Of a stretch of DNA of 64,000 bases, positions 53,651 through 62,485 are shown piece after piece. This stretch comes from Spirochaetia bacterium. Its GTDB lineage: Bacteria > Spirochaetota > Leptospiria > Turneriellales > JAOUFE01. Both the position numbers and the translations under genes were made by a program. Numbering within the stretch: position 1 is the first letter of the stretch; each line of letters opens with the position of its first letter. The stretch covers positions 1 through 64,000 of the forward strand of contig JAOUFY010000005.1 in NCBI GenBank assembly GCA_029857955.1, in the 5' to 3' direction. A model generated the notes under the pieces. The model had not been told where the DNA came from, did no database searches, and was given only the letters and a program-made list of their open reading frames with translations.

Positions 53651-54418
53651 TTAAACTACCTCGCTATGATGGTTTGTACTAACTTGATACACTTTATACA
53701 TGTCAATTAACATGGATAATGCCGATAAGTCTTCTTTAAGGAGTTTCAGTCGACTCTGAATGTCATTTGAAGTACTTTGGAGTTTTTTTATTTGAGATAT
53801 TCCAATTTTTTTATTGTCAAGCGCCATGGCTACGATATCATCATGAAGAGCTGATTGAAGAGTCTCTTCCATGTCTCCGACGATTCTCATGAACCTATTC
53901 ATTTCAAAACGAATTTCAACGACCAGTTCCTGTAAATTGGCATTCATGTCATTGATTAGTTTTGCCAATTGTCCGATTTCATCTTCTCGATGGATTTGAA
54001 GAGTGTAGGTTAAGTCGCCATCTGCTACTTTTTTGGCGCCTTCAACAAGCGAATCTATTGGTGTTGCAATGTCTTTTGAAAAAAGCGAAAAAGCAATACC
54101 AATGGTAACAACAATTACAAGGAAAAGTAACAACATGCGAACGCGTAGTTCGTTTAATGGTTGAAATGCTTCATTCATATTTAATTTTGAGGGATCAAAA
54201 GATTCAGGTATATCAATTTGTTGTTTTAATGCTTTAATGTAGCTCTTCGATATTTTTTGTCTAAATTGTCCTTCGCTTACTTCCAGGATCACTTCAAGTG
54301 AAATGGAGATTGAAGCAAATGAAATAAGAATAAAATAAATCATCAATTTCTTTTTTATTCTGGATTCATTTATGCCAAGCAAGCTCTTGGTTTTACTTAG
54401 AATAGTTCCTATAGACAT
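53651..54418 (-). CDS. HAMP-domain membrane protein without output domain
   Basis: 255 residues: transmembrane helix 1 (about 26-46), a ~50-residue periplasmic loop, transmembrane helix 2 (about 94-113), a HAMP domain (PIDSLVEGAKKVADGDLTYTL, then DEIGQLAKLINDMNANLQ) and a C-terminal coiled-coil of ~90 residues. There is no kinase, cyclase or chemotaxis signalling module. It ends where a TSUP permease gene begins. It may be the sensor or gating partner of that transporter; this is inferred from the gene pair. Confidence 0.8.
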   Translation of the reverse strand: MSIGTILSKTKSLLGINESRIKKKLMIYFILISFASISISLEVILEVSEGQFRQKISKSYIKALKQQIDIPESFDPSKLNMNEAFQPLNELRVRMLLLFLVIVVTIGIAFSLFSKDIATPIDSLVEGAKKVADGDLTYTLQIHREDEIGQLAKLINDMNANLQELVVEIRFEMNRFMRIVGDMEETLQSALHDDIVAMALDNKKIGISQIKKLQSTSNDIQSRLKLLKEDLSALSMLIDMYKVYQVSTNHHSEVV

Positions 54419-54559
54419 TACTTTTTACAAAGAATGAAATAAAGTTATCCATGCAAGCTGTTTTTTAAAATAATACAGAGTTCTTTACCTTTAGAGAACG
54501 ACTACTTTACCCCAAAGCAGCCGCTTTCTAATTTTACAGGATATAGCGTAATTATGTAT

Positions 54560-54634
54560 GGGGTGATGCAGTAGAGGCTTAGGATTACTTTAACGGACAA
54601 TGCCTCTACGAAATCAGGGGAAAAACTTTTCCCC
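54560..54634 (-). repeat. R4 two-hairpin element, copy 5 (reverse)
   Basis: On the minus strand: GGGGAAAA-GT-TTTTCCCC (54634-54617), TGAT, then a larger second stem with GTAGAGGC and GCCTCTAC (54609-54602 and 54578-54571), and TGCATCACCCC ending at 54560. It shares GGGGAAAAG, CCCCTGAT and TGCATCACCCC with copy 4, but the second stem is longer and different. It sits where the Lol permease frame is open upstream of its real start. Confidence 0.7.
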
Positions 54635-54689
54635 TTCTGATGAAAATAATCTTGTCCACGACTGTCGTAAAAGAAGGTTGGCGGAATAC

Positions 54690-56021
54690 ATGTTAAATTT
54701 TTATACTTTTTTAATGAGACGATATCTGGGTGGACGAGGAAATCAGATATTCAGCATGAATGCCTGGTTGTCATTTTTGGGGGTGTTTATCGGTACCTCA
54801 TTACTTGTCATTGTTTTATCCGTGTTTAATGGGTTTCAGCAACAAATTAAAAGCAGTATTTTCAAGTTTGATCCGCATATCACCATTGAGTCGACAAAGA
54901 AACCCGGTAAGGTAGAAGATTGGCGAAACTGGATAATAAAAATAAATACAAAACTGGGAAATGGCGCAGAATCTGTTTCGGGGATGATTCAAAGTCCAGC
55001 CCTTATTCGTAAAGATGAACAATTGGATCATGTTTTAATTCGCGGCATGGAATTTCCTGAAGATGCGAAAGTTAAAGACAAATATACTTTTCCAAAGGAA
55101 TTTCCCAAGGTTGTCGAACCGGCAAATCTGAAAAATTTCCCCAAAGGAGACTATTGTCTTATTGGTCACGAGCTTGCAGGGATACTTGACATCCATGTCG
55201 GCGACCTGATTCAATTGATTGTTCCTAAAGGGCAGTTTACTGCAAGAGTCGGCGTTGAACCAGGAATGAAGACATTTACTGTATCCGGTTTTTTCTCTTC
55301 AGGTAATTATCAGTACGATTCCAAGGTTATATTGATTTCGCTTCCGGCGGCACAAAGTTTATATGGCGCGGGAGATAGCGTTCAGCAAATTGCAATAAAA
55401 TTAAAAGATTTTGACGCAGTTAAAAAATCTTTAATTCTTTTATATGAAGTTTTGCCGTATGATTATTCAATACGTTCTATTGAAGAAGAACACCGCAATT
55501 TATTTGCGGCATTGAAATGGGAAAAAGTAATCATGACCATCATTGTATTCCTGTTTATCATTGCGGCTCTTGTAGGTGTAATTGTCAGTACGGCAAATGT
55601 TATACGTTCAAAAAAGAAAGATATTGGCATATTAAAGTCGATCGGCGTATCTGACCAGGAAATTTTAATTGTTTTTACTCTCATTGGTTTTATTTCCGGT
55701 CTTATCGGAACCATATTAGGAGTATCATTTGGTATTTTTCTTTCCATGAAGCTTGAGCTTATCATTAATGGTTTTGAGTACGTTATAAACGGAGTCGGAC
55801 AATTTTATTGTGATAATTTAATGTCGTGTTTCTGGTCGAGAGTTGAGTTAATGCCAAAGGATGTTTATTACTTTGACCATATGCCGGTATCCATTGATGC
55901 GCGGTTTTTACATCCGCTTTCAATACTGGCAATTTTTCTTTCGGGTATGGCGGCGCTGGTTCCTGCATGGTCGGCGGGTAAATTACAGCCAATTGATATT
56001 ATAAGAGCGTCAGATACATGA
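54690..56021 (+). CDS. Lol-type (LolC/E-family) ABC permease
   Basis: 443 residues from ATG 54690, selected for GGCGGA upstream and because homology begins at MLNFYTFLMRRYLGGRGNQI; the frame is open from 54600 but that part is an R4 repeat. The N-terminal helix is followed by a large periplasmic domain and three helices with the FtsX-like motif (RSKKKDIGILKSIGVSDQEI). It is characteristic of lipoprotein-releasing permeases. The ATPase gene overlaps its end by four bases. Only one permease gene is here, so it may act as a homodimer. Confidence 0.93.
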   Translation: MLNFYTFLMRRYLGGRGNQIFSMNAWLSFLGVFIGTSLLVIVLSVFNGFQQQIKSSIFKFDPHITIESTKKPGKVEDWRNWIIKINTKLGNGAESVSGMIQSPALIRKDEQLDHVLIRGMEFPEDAKVKDKYTFPKEFPKVVEPANLKNFPKGDYCLIGHELAGILDIHVGDLIQLIVPKGQFTARVGVEPGMKTFTVSGFFSSGNYQYDSKVILISLPAAQSLYGAGDSVQQIAIKLKDFDAVKKSLILLYEVLPYDYSIRSIEEEHRNLFAALKWEKVIMTIIVFLFIIAALVGVIVSTANVIRSKKKDIGILKSIGVSDQEILIVFTLIGFISGLIGTILGVSFGIFLSMKLELIINGFEYVINGVGQFYCDNLMSCFWSRVELMPKDVYYFDHMPVSIDARFLHPLSILAIFLSGMAALVPAWSAGKLQPIDIIRASDT

Positions 56022-56704
56022 GTGTAGTACTAAAAACAGAAAATCTTACAAAAAGTTATCGTGACGGGGAAATCACTGTCGATGTCATTCATAACATTAA
56101 TCTTGAATTGCAAAAAGGAGATTTTGTATCGATTCAGGGCGCAAGCGGCGCCGGAAAAAGTACGTTATTGAGTATTTTAGGGGCAATTTTATTGCCTGAC
56201 AGCGGTACCGTTACTGTAAATGGTAAATCACTGACTCAGTATAAAAATGAAGGCCGGCTGCATGAATATAGAAAACAACACATTGGTTTTATTTTTCAAA
56301 ACCATTATTTGCTGCCTGATTTTACCGCTGTTGAAAATGTTATGATGTCTTTATTGATTCGGGGAGAAAAAAGAAATTCAGCGCGTGAAAAGTCGATTGA
56401 AGTTCTGGAAAAGGTTGGTTTAAAAGAAAGAATAAATCATTATCCTTCACAGTTATCCGGAGGAGAAAGTCAGCGAGTCGCCGTAGCCAGAGCGGTTGTA
56501 CACAAGCCGGATATTGTTTTAGCCGATGAACCCACTGGAAATCTCGACAGTAACAATACCCAGAAATTTATCCGAATATTACAGGATCTTCAAAAAACAA
56601 ATCAATTAACAGTTCTGGTTGTCACTCATGAGGCAGAGCTTGCTGCTGTAGCAGGCCGAAAGTATTTCATGAAAGACGGTAAACTGCTTGATGCTCCTCA
56701 TTGA
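56018..56704 (+). CDS. lolD: Lipoprotein-releasing ATPase LolD
   Basis: 228 residues with Walker A GASGAGKST, Q-loop FIFQNHYLLP, signature LSGGESQRVAVARA, Walker B IVLADEPTGN and H-loop VVTHE. The LolD subtype is supported by close coupling (ATGA overlap) to a Lol permease. It would energise the release of lipoproteins from the inner membrane. The window has a second, separate MacB/Lol-type ATPase at 21974. Confidence 0.94.
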   Translation: MSVVLKTENLTKSYRDGEITVDVIHNINLELQKGDFVSIQGASGAGKSTLLSILGAILLPDSGTVTVNGKSLTQYKNEGRLHEYRKQHIGFIFQNHYLLPDFTAVENVMMSLLIRGEKRNSAREKSIEVLEKVGLKERINHYPSQLSGGESQRVAVARAVVHKPDIVLADEPTGNLDSNNTQKFIRILQDLQKTNQLTVLVVTHEAELAAVAGRKYFMKDGKLLDAPH

Positions 56705-56815
56705 TCTGGGAGCGTCTACTTTCTCCAAATGCTGCCTTCCAATTAATTGACTAAACTGAAGGTTTCGATTTTAAACTTTACAGGCAATAGAAAGGAATTG
56801 CTTTGTCAGTTGATT

Positions 56816-57937
56816 ATGAATATAAATGAACACAATACGCTGCCATTAAAAAAACGAATTCTTCGCATTGCGATGGTTTATCTCATTGGATTTACTTTGT
56901 TTTTTATCGTATCTTTAATTATAATAACTCTTAATGTAAGAACTCGTCAAAAAGTCAACATTCCCCCTTTGGTTGGAAAAATGTACCTGGAAGAGCATAA
57001 TAATTTAATGACTTTCGGGTTGCATATAGAACTTCAAAAGGCAAATCTGGTGGAATATCCATATGGATATATATTGGCTCAAAGTATAGCCTCTGGGGAA
57101 GTCGTTACCGAAGGTACCAAACTGGTTCTTTTAATCAATGACAGTAAAAGTATTGTTCCGGTTCCGAATATCGTGGGTTCTTCAGAATCAATTGCGCAGA
57201 AAATACTGGAAAATATTCCTGTAGGTAAAGCTTCATTTTCATTATCCATTGGTACAATCACGCGAATTCCAAGTGATAAACCGGCGGGAGAAGTTCTGGC
57301 GCAATTTCCGCCTCCAACGGCTCCGGTTATTCCTGACAGTCCCGTATCCATACTTGTTTCCGAAGGTCCTGAAAAACTTAAAACAGGATATTTGTTTCCG
57401 GATGTGCGAAATGTACACATTGAAATTGTAAAAAAAATGTCCTATGATAATCATATTCCCATTAAAGTGATACCAGTTCAAACCTATGATTTTAAAAAAA
57501 GCGGTCTCATTGACGCAATAGACTTTGGCCGTAAAGGCGCTTTTATTTTTAATGTCAATAATGACGGCAATGCAGAATTACCGTTTTGGACGATCCATGT
57601 AAAAAAATATGATAACCAAACTGGAAAAAAATATCCGAATGAGTTGATCTGGATAAATGTTGAAGATTTTAAATTTAAGGGTAAGGCAGGAACTGTTTTT
57701 GAAAAAATCACTGATAACGCCACTGTATATAAAAATCCAGGTTATGCTGTTTTAGATAAGCAATGGCCCGTATTTTATCAAAGTAATTTAACACTGGAAG
57801 CATGGGAAGGTTATAAAGAAAAAGACAAGGTCATTGTGACCAACAAAATCGACGACACACGGCAAAATCAAAATCGTTCAGAACACAGTATTGTTAACCC
57901 TGATTTTAGTAAAAAAATTCATGGGGTAAAAATATGA
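56816..57937 (+). CDS. Membrane-anchored PASTA-repeat protein
   Basis: About 373 residues from ATG 56816; the frame is open back to a TTG at 56747 and the true start is uncertain. One transmembrane helix (VYLIGFTLFFIVSLIIIT) is followed by two to three PASTA-like repeats (VNIPPLVGKMYLEEHNNLM, VPNIVGSSESIAQKIL) and a C-terminal region of unknown type. PASTA domains bind peptidoglycan or muropeptides. There is no kinase domain, unlike PknB/Stk. It overlaps rpe by four bases. Confidence 0.82.
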   Translation: MNINEHNTLPLKKRILRIAMVYLIGFTLFFIVSLIIITLNVRTRQKVNIPPLVGKMYLEEHNNLMTFGLHIELQKANLVEYPYGYILAQSIASGEVVTEGTKLVLLINDSKSIVPVPNIVGSSESIAQKILENIPVGKASFSLSIGTITRIPSDKPAGEVLAQFPPPTAPVIPDSPVSILVSEGPEKLKTGYLFPDVRNVHIEIVKKMSYDNHIPIKVIPVQTYDFKKSGLIDAIDFGRKGAFIFNVNNDGNAELPFWTIHVKKYDNQTGKKYPNELIWINVEDFKFKGKAGTVFEKITDNATVYKNPGYAVLDKQWPVFYQSNLTLEAWEGYKEKDKVIVTNKIDDTRQNQNRSEHSIVNPDFSKKIHGVKI

Positions 57938-58596
57938 AAATAGCTCCGTCTCTTTTAGCCGCACCGCTAACGAAATTATCCGATACTTTAAAAGCCCTGA
58001 AAAAAGACGAAACCGATTTTTTACATCTGGATGTCATGGACGGTCATTTTGTTCCTCAACTTTCATATGGCGAAGCAATTTGCGAGGCCATCAGCAAAGA
58101 AACAGAGGTGCCGCTGGATGTTCATCTTATGGTTTCCAGGCCTGAAGCGGAAGCGCCAAAGTATTTTAACATGAAACCAGGATACATTACTTTTCATTAT
58201 GAAACGACAAGTTTCCCCATTCGATTGGCGCAAAGTATTCGAGAAAAGGGTATTAAAGCCGGTTTAGCGGTTAATCCCGTTACTCCCATTGAAGCAATCA
58301 CTGATTTAATTCCATATTTCGATATGTTTTTAATCATGAGCATCGAGCCTGGTTTTTACGGTCAAAGTTTTCTTGAAAATTCATATGATCGAATCAGCCG
58401 ATTTTCAAAATTAAGAAATGAATACAGTTTAAAAACCGGCAACGAAGTTTTAATTGAAGTCGACGGGGGAGTGACCGATAAAAATATACGTCAATTAAAA
58501 GATGTCGGCGTTAATATTTGTGTCGCTGGATCATTTGTTTTTAAAAGCGGCAACCCCGGCGAGAAAATCCGTGAATTAAAAATGAAATGTCAATAG
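57934..58596 (+). CDS. rpe: Ribulose-phosphate 3-epimerase
   Basis: 220 residues of a TIM barrel. The Rpe patterns are IAPSLLAAPL, DFLHLDVMDGHFVPQLSYG, DVHLMVSRPE, SIEPGFYGQSF and EVDGGVTDKNI, with the two His and two Asp metal and catalytic ligands present. It interconverts ribulose 5-phosphate and xylulose 5-phosphate in the pentose phosphate pathway. It overlaps the PASTA gene by four bases and mqnD by ten. Confidence 0.97.
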   Translation: MKIAPSLLAAPLTKLSDTLKALKKDETDFLHLDVMDGHFVPQLSYGEAICEAISKETEVPLDVHLMVSRPEAEAPKYFNMKPGYITFHYETTSFPIRLAQSIREKGIKAGLAVNPVTPIEAITDLIPYFDMFLIMSIEPGFYGQSFLENSYDRISRFSKLRNEYSLKTGNEVLIEVDGGVTDKNIRQLKDVGVNICVAGSFVFKSGNPGEKIRELKMKCQ

Positions 58597-59423
58597 TCGA
58601 AACCTTAAAAATTGCGATAAGCCCCTGCCCAAACGATACCTTTGCTTTTTACTATTTTTTAAACGACCCAAATCAAAACTATGACGTTTCCTTCTTGGAT
58701 ATTGAAGAATTAAATCTCGGAATGTTGGAGTTTAAATGGGACATTGTAAAAGCGTCTTTTTCAGTTGGCCTGCAGCAAACCGGATATGAACTTTTGTCGT
58801 CCGGTTCAGCAATTGGAATGGGGGTTGGCCCCATTGTGGTGTATTCAAAGGAAGATATTATTAAAAAAAACAACTGGGTAGTGGGATTACCCGGTAAAAA
58901 CACAACTGCCAATTTTTTATGGAATTTTTATATAAATAGCCATCCAAACGATGTACCTAAACGTCAAAAAATTGAAAAAAAATATATGAACTTTGCTCAC
59001 ATCATGGATAAAACCACTGCCGGAGAACTTGATGCTGGCGTTTTAATTCACGAAGGCCGTTTTGTGTACCAAAACCATAACTTAAAATTGTTCGTTGATT
59101 TAGGCGAGTTCTGGCAAAATAAAACCGGTTTACCGATACCACTAGGCGGAATTTTTATTAAAAAAAATCTGCCCGCTCAGATGAAACAACAAATAAAAAC
59201 AAAATTAAAAGAAAGCGTTGAAAACGCATTAATACAAAAAAAACAAAACAGCGAAATGTACCAAACAACGATCATTCCCTATATAAAAAAGTATTCTCAG
59301 GAAAATTCTCAAAAAGTCATTGAGCAGCATATTGAAACCTACGTTACAAGAGATACCGTTTTATTGGGCGACGATGCAATCAAGGCAATAACGTATTTTG
59401 AAAAAATATTGAAAAAAAGTTAA
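58587..59423 (+). CDS. mqnD: 1,4-dihydroxy-6-naphthoate synthase (menaquinone, futalosine pathway)
   Basis: 278 residues with the MqnD start LKIAISPCPNDTFAFYYFL and the periplasmic-binding-protein-like fold of the MqnA/MqnD family. The TTAG and GxxIPLGG regions are also seen (KTTAGELDAGVLIHEGRF, LPIPLGGIF). It converts cyclic dehypoxanthinyl futalosine to 1,4-dihydroxy-6-naphthoate. The other futalosine genes are outside the window. The start overlaps rpe by ten bases. This points to menaquinone as the quinone of the cell. Confidence 0.93.
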   Translation: MSIVETLKIAISPCPNDTFAFYYFLNDPNQNYDVSFLDIEELNLGMLEFKWDIVKASFSVGLQQTGYELLSSGSAIGMGVGPIVVYSKEDIIKKNNWVVGLPGKNTTANFLWNFYINSHPNDVPKRQKIEKKYMNFAHIMDKTTAGELDAGVLIHEGRFVYQNHNLKLFVDLGEFWQNKTGLPIPLGGIFIKKNLPAQMKQQIKTKLKESVENALIQKKQNSEMYQTTIIPYIKKYSQENSQKVIEQHIETYVTRDTVLLGDDAIKAITYFEKILKKS

Positions 59424-59485
59424 AGTATTTGTTTTTGACGTTAAACAGAATACCGCAGAAAAAATAGTAATCACAAGGACAAAAA

Positions 59486-60082
59486 ATGAACAAAGAGTTT
59501 AGCACAAATATAAATGAAATCCGTCAAAAGTTAAAGCAGGTGATCATTCAACGATCATACAAAGAAAACCACGAAGAAATGTTTACTCTTGCTTCCGGGA
59601 AAAAAAGCCCGTATTATTTTGATTTAAAGCAAACGCTACTTCACCCCGAGTACTTAAAACTTGCTGCGCTTGGCCTCTATAATCTTATGACAAAACAATT
59701 TGAAAAAATGCCATCTGCCATTGGCGGATTAACCATGGGAGCCGATCCTCTGGTGTATTCCATTTGCAATTTGTCGCTTGAATCCGGCTCAATTATTTAT
59801 CCATTTGTGGTTAGAAAACAGGTGAAAGATCACGGCAGTAAAAAACGCATCGAGGGTTTAGTCGGCGAAGTGCCAAAAGAGGCCAAAGTCGTTTTAATTG
59901 ATGATGTGATCACAACCGGTAATTCAACGATAGAGGCATTACGCGCCATTGAAGAGGCGGGCTATAAACCCACGTCTGCTTTTTGCATTGTAGATCGTAT
60001 GGAAGGCGGAAAAGAAAATCTTAAAAAAGCGGGCGTTGATCTTTATTCATTGCTCGATTTAAATGATTTTAGCAGTAAGTAA
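59486..60082 (+). CDS. pyrE: Orotate phosphoribosyltransferase
   Basis: 198 residues. The PRPP-binding motif VVLIDDVITTGNSTIEAL is at about 132-149, and the family start FTLASGKKSPYYFDLKQTLL and the flexible-loop VRKQVKDHG region are present. It joins orotate and PRPP in pyrimidine synthesis. AAGGAC precedes ATG 59486. An R5 element follows the gene. Confidence 0.95.
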   Translation: MNKEFSTNINEIRQKLKQVIIQRSYKENHEEMFTLASGKKSPYYFDLKQTLLHPEYLKLAALGLYNLMTKQFEKMPSAIGGLTMGADPLVYSICNLSLESGSIIYPFVVRKQVKDHGSKKRIEGLVGEVPKEAKVVLIDDVITTGNSTIEALRAIEEAGYKPTSAFCIVDRMEGGKENLKKAGVDLYSLLDLNDFSSK

Positions 60083-60152
60083 AAATTTTTAATTATTTTG
60101 GTTAGACCAGTTTTTTTCAAACGGTAGACCAATGCCCTCGCAGCAGTATAGT

Positions 60153-60299
60153 ATCGGGGCTGTCCAGAAAGTCTCACCGCAAAGGCGCAAAGTAAAGAAA
60201 TAAAGGGATTTTTCTTATCATTTTCTTTAATTACTTTGCGAGCCTGTGCGTTCTTTGCGTCTTCGCGGTTCAAATTTTAACTTATTCGACAACCCCGAT
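60153..60299. mobile_element. R5 MITE-like element between pyrE and pnp
   Basis: 147 bases with inverted ends: ATCGGGGCTGTCCAGAAAGT on the left and, read inward from the right, ATCGGGGTTGTCGAATAAGT. Sub-terminal inverted repeats are ACCGCAAAGGCGCAAAG and AACCGCGAAGACGCAAAG. The central part is AT-rich and has no coding frame. A half-element is embedded in the gene at 2732-3517. The terminal pattern resembles IS1182-type ends, a resemblance only. Confidence 0.75.
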
Positions 60300-60310
60300 G
60301 CAAGAAAAAC

Positions 60311-62413
60311 CTAGACGTCTCTAATGGAGAGGCTGGTTTTACCTGTTTTCGCGTCATAGCCAATAACACGAACCTTGACAATGTCGCCTTCTTTTAAAAC
60401 ATCGTTTACGTTTTCAACTCTCTTGTCGGATATTTTAGAAATATGACATAGACCGTCTTTACCCGGCATGATTTCAATAAAGGCGCCAAATTCTGCAATT
60501 TTTTTAACAGGACCTTCGTAGACCGCATTCATTTCTGGTTCACGGAATTGATCTTCAATTAATTTTTTCGCATTTTGTGCTGCCACGCTGTCGCTTGATG
60601 CGATGGTAACAATGCCTTCTGCGTCAATAAGGATTTCAGCTCCCGTTTTTTCGGTCAGCATTTTAATGTTTTTACCGCCAGGGCCGATTAATTCGCCTAT
60701 TTTATCTTTATGAATTTTTAAAGTTAAAAGTCGGGGAGCATTTGGCGAAAGTTCAGTTCGTGCTTGCTTAAGGGTTGCATTCATCTTTTCTAAAATATGA
60801 AGCCGTCCTTTTTTTGCCTGCTCAAGAGCTTTTCTCATGATTTCAGTTCCAATTCCCTGAATTTTTAAGTCAAGCTGAAATGCAGTAACGCCATTTTCTG
60901 TTCCGGCAACCTTAAAGTCCATGTCGCCGAAGTGATCTTCAAGACCGGCAATATCAGATAAAATAGCGTGTTTATCGCCTTTGGTGATTAAACCCATTGC
61001 AATACCGGCTACGGGAGCTTTTACGGGAATTCCCGCATCCATCATGGCAAGCGAGCCGGAGCATATTGTCGCCATTGAAGAAGAGCCGTTTGATTCTAAA
61101 ATTTCTGATACAACGCGTATCACATAAGGAAAGTTTTCTTGAGCGGGTAATACTGCTTTTAAGGCGTTTTCAGCAAGTTTACCGTGGCCGATTTCACGAC
61201 GACCCGGACCGGAAAATCTTTTCACTTCACCTACACTAAAAGGTGGGAAGTTATAATGAAGATAGAAACTACGTTTGCTTTCCCCTTCAATGTCATCTAT
61301 GATTTGCGCAGAACTGGAAGTGCCCAGAGTTACCACGCCTAAAGACTGGGTTTCTCCGCGTGTAAAAACAGATGAACCATGAGTGCTCGGCAATACGCCT
61401 GTTTCTATGGTGATGTCCCTGATTTCATCAAGCTTTCTGCCGTCAGCTCGAATAGCTTTATCAAATATCTGGTCGCGAACGATATCGACTTCAAGTTCAG
61501 CGATCACTTCAGAAGCTTTTTTCAGGGAGTGTTTGATGATATCTTTATCAATAGATTCCGATTCCCATTTTGTCTGGAGTTTTTCAAGTGTGATGGTTTT
61601 TACTTGATCGATGTTTTCCTGGCGAACATGTTTCTGGGTATTTTTATTGGCTTCTGACATTTCTTTAAAAGCAAGTTCATGTACTATTTTTTTTAGTTCG
61701 GAAACATCTTCAGGTACAGTGTCAGGCATTTTTTCTTTGCCGATTTTATCTTTTAACTTTATCTGAATTTCACATAATTTTTTAATTTCTTCATGGCCGA
61801 TTTTTATCGCTTCAATGATGATATCTTCTGAAACTTCATTTGCATGACCTTCGATCATGGTAACTGCATTTTTAGTTCCGGCAAGCATTAAATTAAATTC
61901 ACTTTTTTCAAGCTCGTCATTTGTCGGGAACAATATAAAGTTTCCGTTTACACGACCAACCTGGACTCCTGCGACAGGGCCATGAAACGGGGCTTCAGAA
62001 ATCATCAGCGAGGCGCTGGCTGCTGTGATAGAATGAATTTGAGCGGGATAAATACAATCTGTGCTTAAGAGTGTAACAAATACCTGAATTTCATTTACAA
62101 AACCTTCAGGGAATAATGGTCGAAGAGGTCGGTCGGTTAAGCGTGAAGTCAGTGTTTCTTTTTCGCTTGGGCGCGCTTCTCGTTTAAAAAAACCGCCGGG
62201 AATTCTGCCCGATGCATAAAATTTTTCGCGGTATTCTACGGTCATGGGGAAAAAATCCATGCCATCTTTTGCTTCCGGAGCAACGGTCGTGTTGCTCATG
62301 ATAACCATGTTGTTCCAGCGCACAACAACAGAGCCGCCGGCCTGTTTTGCCCATTTTCCTGTTTCTAGTATGTATTTATGACCTCTTATGTCAATTTCTT
62401 CATAAGTAAACAT
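60311..62413 (-). CDS. pnp: Polynucleotide phosphorylase
   Basis: 700 residues, full length. Two RNase PH-like domains (VVVRWNNMVIMSNTTVAP and RADGRKLDEIRDITIETG; FPPFSVGEVKRFSGPGRREI), a helical domain between them, then KH (IGELIGPGGKNIKMLTEKTG) and S1 (YEGPVKKIAEFGAFIEIMPG) domains. It degrades RNA 3' to 5' using phosphate. AAGGGGTTTCT precedes the start. It follows rpsO on the minus strand, the common order. Confidence 0.97.
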   Translation of the reverse strand: MFTYEEIDIRGHKYILETGKWAKQAGGSVVVRWNNMVIMSNTTVAPEAKDGMDFFPMTVEYREKFYASGRIPGGFFKREARPSEKETLTSRLTDRPLRPLFPEGFVNEIQVFVTLLSTDCIYPAQIHSITAASASLMISEAPFHGPVAGVQVGRVNGNFILFPTNDELEKSEFNLMLAGTKNAVTMIEGHANEVSEDIIIEAIKIGHEEIKKLCEIQIKLKDKIGKEKMPDTVPEDVSELKKIVHELAFKEMSEANKNTQKHVRQENIDQVKTITLEKLQTKWESESIDKDIIKHSLKKASEVIAELEVDIVRDQIFDKAIRADGRKLDEIRDITIETGVLPSTHGSSVFTRGETQSLGVVTLGTSSSAQIIDDIEGESKRSFYLHYNFPPFSVGEVKRFSGPGRREIGHGKLAENALKAVLPAQENFPYVIRVVSEILESNGSSSMATICSGSLAMMDAGIPVKAPVAGIAMGLITKGDKHAILSDIAGLEDHFGDMDFKVAGTENGVTAFQLDLKIQGIGTEIMRKALEQAKKGRLHILEKMNATLKQARTELSPNAPRLLTLKIHKDKIGELIGPGGKNIKMLTEKTGAEILIDAEGIVTIASSDSVAAQNAKKLIEDQFREPEMNAVYEGPVKKIAEFGAFIEIMPGKDGLCHISKISDKRVENVNDVLKEGDIVKVRVIGYDAKTGKTSLSIRDV

Positions 62414-62485
62414 AGAAACCCCTTGCTGGAACTTTAATAAATTTTAACGATGAATGAACAGAAATTAAAACTGTTCTTGAAAGAA

